In this document: positions 61,520 through 64,000 of the stretch, piece after piece | Position numbering within the stretch: position 1 is the first letter of the stretch | How the letters are laid out: each line of letters opens with the position of its first letter | Origin: Acanthaster planci | Taxonomy: Eukaryota; Echinodermata; Asteroidea; Valvatida; Acanthasteridae | Assembly (NCBI RefSeq): GCF_001949145.1 | Contig: NW_019091391.1 | Location: 547,863-611,862 of the forward strand | Length of the DNA stretch: 64,000 nt | Reading direction: 5' to 3' | The notes under the pieces: model-generated | Databases searched by the model: none | What the model saw: only the letters and a program-made list of their open reading frames with translations | Told to the model about the DNA's origin: nothing | Made by a program: the position numbers and the translations under genes

Positions 61520-64000
61520 GGTGCACGCCTCTGGCGAGGGTGGTACTTCTTCAAGAAGTGGATGGTGCATGTCTTTTGATTCTTGCACGGGCGCCAAGTT
61601 AGGCGATACCACTTCCTTTCTCCTTAGCAACCTTGTATGTAGGGTTTCTAGTCAAATGAAATGAATATTTATCAGAATGTAAATCACGTTCGATGACAAG
61701 TTTTCTTTGGAAAGGGCCGCTGGGTGAACAATTAGTGACGCCTGTTATGGGACACAATAATTTGATCTGGCGAGGCTGATGGCGTGATTTGTTGATGTGA
61801 AACCACGGAGAGTTTCATTTTTTTTATTTTGTCTGAAAGACACGAACTTAAAACCGCCTTTGACAACAGTCACTACAGTACGAAAGTTTTTCCTTTTAAA
61901 ACTCCGTGTTCAAAATTTGTTTGTACGATTTTTCATTATACTTGTGTAGAAAAAATCTCACAACCAGTACTGCTTTTTCAGGAAATATTATTTTCTTCTT
62001 GTGTCATCAAACTTTGATACCGAAAATTTCAGAAATAGGGAATATTTCATCTGAATGAAACGCAAATCCCTTTGAAGTTGTATATAATTGTCTTTTTTCT
62101 CAAACTGCTCTGTCGAAGTAATGCATTTGTAGTGTTAAAGTCCTGCGTTTGAGGCCCTGTTTCTGTCAATATATTGTTACTCAGACAAATTTTAATTAAA
62201 TATTTTCCTCCTTATATTTGAACAAAGTCCATTTTAGTTTTCTATTTTCAATTGCTGTTTTGTAGTAATGAGGAAATCGATGTTTCAGTAAACGAACCAG
62301 AAATCTTAATCAGTGATCCAACCATACCTTATGTTACTCTGTTGGTTTCCTCTCCGTTCGTTTTACGTGTGTTTAGAAGTATGACCCGCCAAAATAGGAC
62401 GGGAAAATGGACTCATTTGCATACACTACACCGCGGCCATGGGACAGCTAAGTCAGGATCGTCCCGAATCGGCCGTTCAAAATGCATGTACATGCATTAA
62501 AAATTCCGGAAATGAAACACTGTGAGCCAGTCCAGAACAAATCGTCGCTTGAGTTTACCATCCTGAAGAACAGTTCGGCTTCGGAGCGGAAAAAAGAAAA
62601 CAGTTGGCACGCTGCCTTGAATAGGCAAGAATAACAACCTCAGAGGTGGACTTGAAATTTTGCGATAACAAAAATGCCCTTCGGTTCCTTCATCTTGACA
62701 ACACCAATATATCCAATAAGGACGGTAGCATGTTGTCCCTGAAAAGAACAATGGACGACTGAAGACGACCATTATGACAATGAACCCAGACCCGAGGCTA
62801 AATTCTGATAGAATTGACGCCATCTACCGTCGTGAATCGCATACACACCCTGCGCTGATATTTGCCATTGTTAAAGGGTAGCTGCAATCAGTTTTTTTTA
62901 ACCTGTAAAATGCTCCTTTGTACCTCAGTAAACCTTATTTTTAACTTTGGTTTCACTATTTCAAAGGGTATTTTCATGCCTTTTTGATTTTTATGCTAAT
63001 GAATATTCATGAGCAAAACTGTAACGTCATCTCAGGAAGAAGCCTCAATGTTACATTTGTTTGTACACAAAAAGTCCTGGCTTTTTGTAGATTTTCCTGG
63101 ACTAAGTTTTCTCGTTTTTGCTGTTTCATTGTTGTTTATGTACATACCAATAAGAAACCATCAATTCCTCTCTCAGAAATGCTCTCACTTTGTAAAATCT
63201 GGCTTTACAATTCGAACATAAAATGCCTAGGCAGAATTGCTCAAAGCTTGTCCACTGACCAAAGGAAATAAAATAAAAAGGGAGAAAAGGATTTTTAGTT
63301 TGAAGTCGTTTGGACAGAATTGCAGTAAGAACTAATTAAAAAATTACCAGTCTCCACCTGGCGTGTGGAAAGTTAATTTTTTTAGTTAATTGTTCGGCAA
63401 GATGTCCCGGCAATATAATTATTAAAATCTCTTTCCGTTGTCAGTGGCCCGAACTACATGTTTTAATCGTGCAAAAATTTCCTTCTGATTATATGAGATA
63501 GTTCATTTGGAACTTGTACCTCATGCCAGCTTTCCTGCTGTAACTATAAAGAATATACGTTATAATGTCAAAGTACTACTGTGGGCATGAATGCCCCACC
63601 TGGATCCATATATCCTTGCAGAATCGGAGTTAAGCTCCCTGGTATTCCTTTTGTGTTCAACTAGAGTACCACTGGTTCTTTGGAGAACCACAAATACTCA
63701 CAAAAGAGATACGTCCATGGTGCTACCGCAAACCTGCATTCTATTATACCTCTTCACCATGCAAACCTTCACCATGCAAAGACTTATCTAGATTACTCTT
63801 GATAGTCTCCTTTGTGTTAGTAGTGGGCTATAAAGGCTTAGAACACCCAGGCCAAGTAGAGTGCCATATTGACATAGTGACATAGAGCGGATGGTTTGAA
63901 GCTACGATGAACGTGCAGTAGAAACAGGAACAACCAAATAGCGCAGGAAGGTCGAGAGCTATACATGTACACGACAAGGAACTTCATCGAGCGTCCATCA

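Larger units (their letters stand above)
59936..64000. other. Region downstream of LRPAP1
   Basis: After the LRPAP1 stop there is a probable 3' UTR of unknown length, then non-coding DNA to the window end. Seen here are a short G-rich tandem repeat (about 60781-60845) and a large inverted repeat (61134-61519). No frame in the last 4 kb has a recognisable domain. Those around 62.25-63.3 kb are short, A+T-rich and unsupported. Confidence 0.6.

Overview
The window looks like nuclear DNA of an invertebrate animal, most likely a deuterostome (echinoderm, hemichordate or cephalochordate grade). Its genes are intron-rich with GT-AG introns. They include animal-specific proteins (a DED+death-domain FADD adaptor and the LDL-receptor chaperone RAP). 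The non-coding DNA is A+T-rich, full of short inverted-repeat transposons, and dotted with TACATGTA and AGGCCT palindromes. I cannot name the species. No virus, CRISPR array or bacterial operon is visible.

Four protein-coding genes can be assembled exon by exon with matching splice phases. (1) 7072-30485, plus strand: a sphingomyelin-synthase-family enzyme of the SMSr/SAMD8 type, with three shared 3' exons (28483-28600, 28981-29137, 30139-30485) and two alternative first coding exons (7072-7649 and 12850-13163). (2) 39094-45715, plus: mitochondrial isovaleryl-CoA dehydrogenase, complete in 11 exons, 430 residues. (3) 48881-51974, minus: FADD, with a four-codon first exon, a death effector domain exon and a death domain exon. 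(4) 52708-59935, plus: LRPAP1/RAP, complete in 7 exons, 343 residues, with a signal peptide and a C-terminal ADEL ER-retention signal. FADD and LRPAP1 are divergent and share a roughly 730-bp promoter interval. IVD and FADD converge tail to tail.

The rest (1-7 kb, the 15-kb SMSr intron, 30.5-39 kb, 45.7-48.9 kb and 60-64 kb) shows no convincing exon. It holds several families of non-autonomous inverted-repeat elements, at least one family present five times, plus minisatellite-like arrays and tRNA-derived segments.

Most noteworthy are: the duplicated SMSr first exon, in which an 89-bp block is nearly identical while the flanking coding sequence has diverged (probable gene conversion); the absence of any SAM domain in this SMSr; the micro-exon FADD gene with two open frames at the end of its DED exon; an inverted-repeat element whose interior is a 12-bp minisatellite of different length in its two copies; and a set of CTCF-core-like AGAGGGCGC words around FADD.
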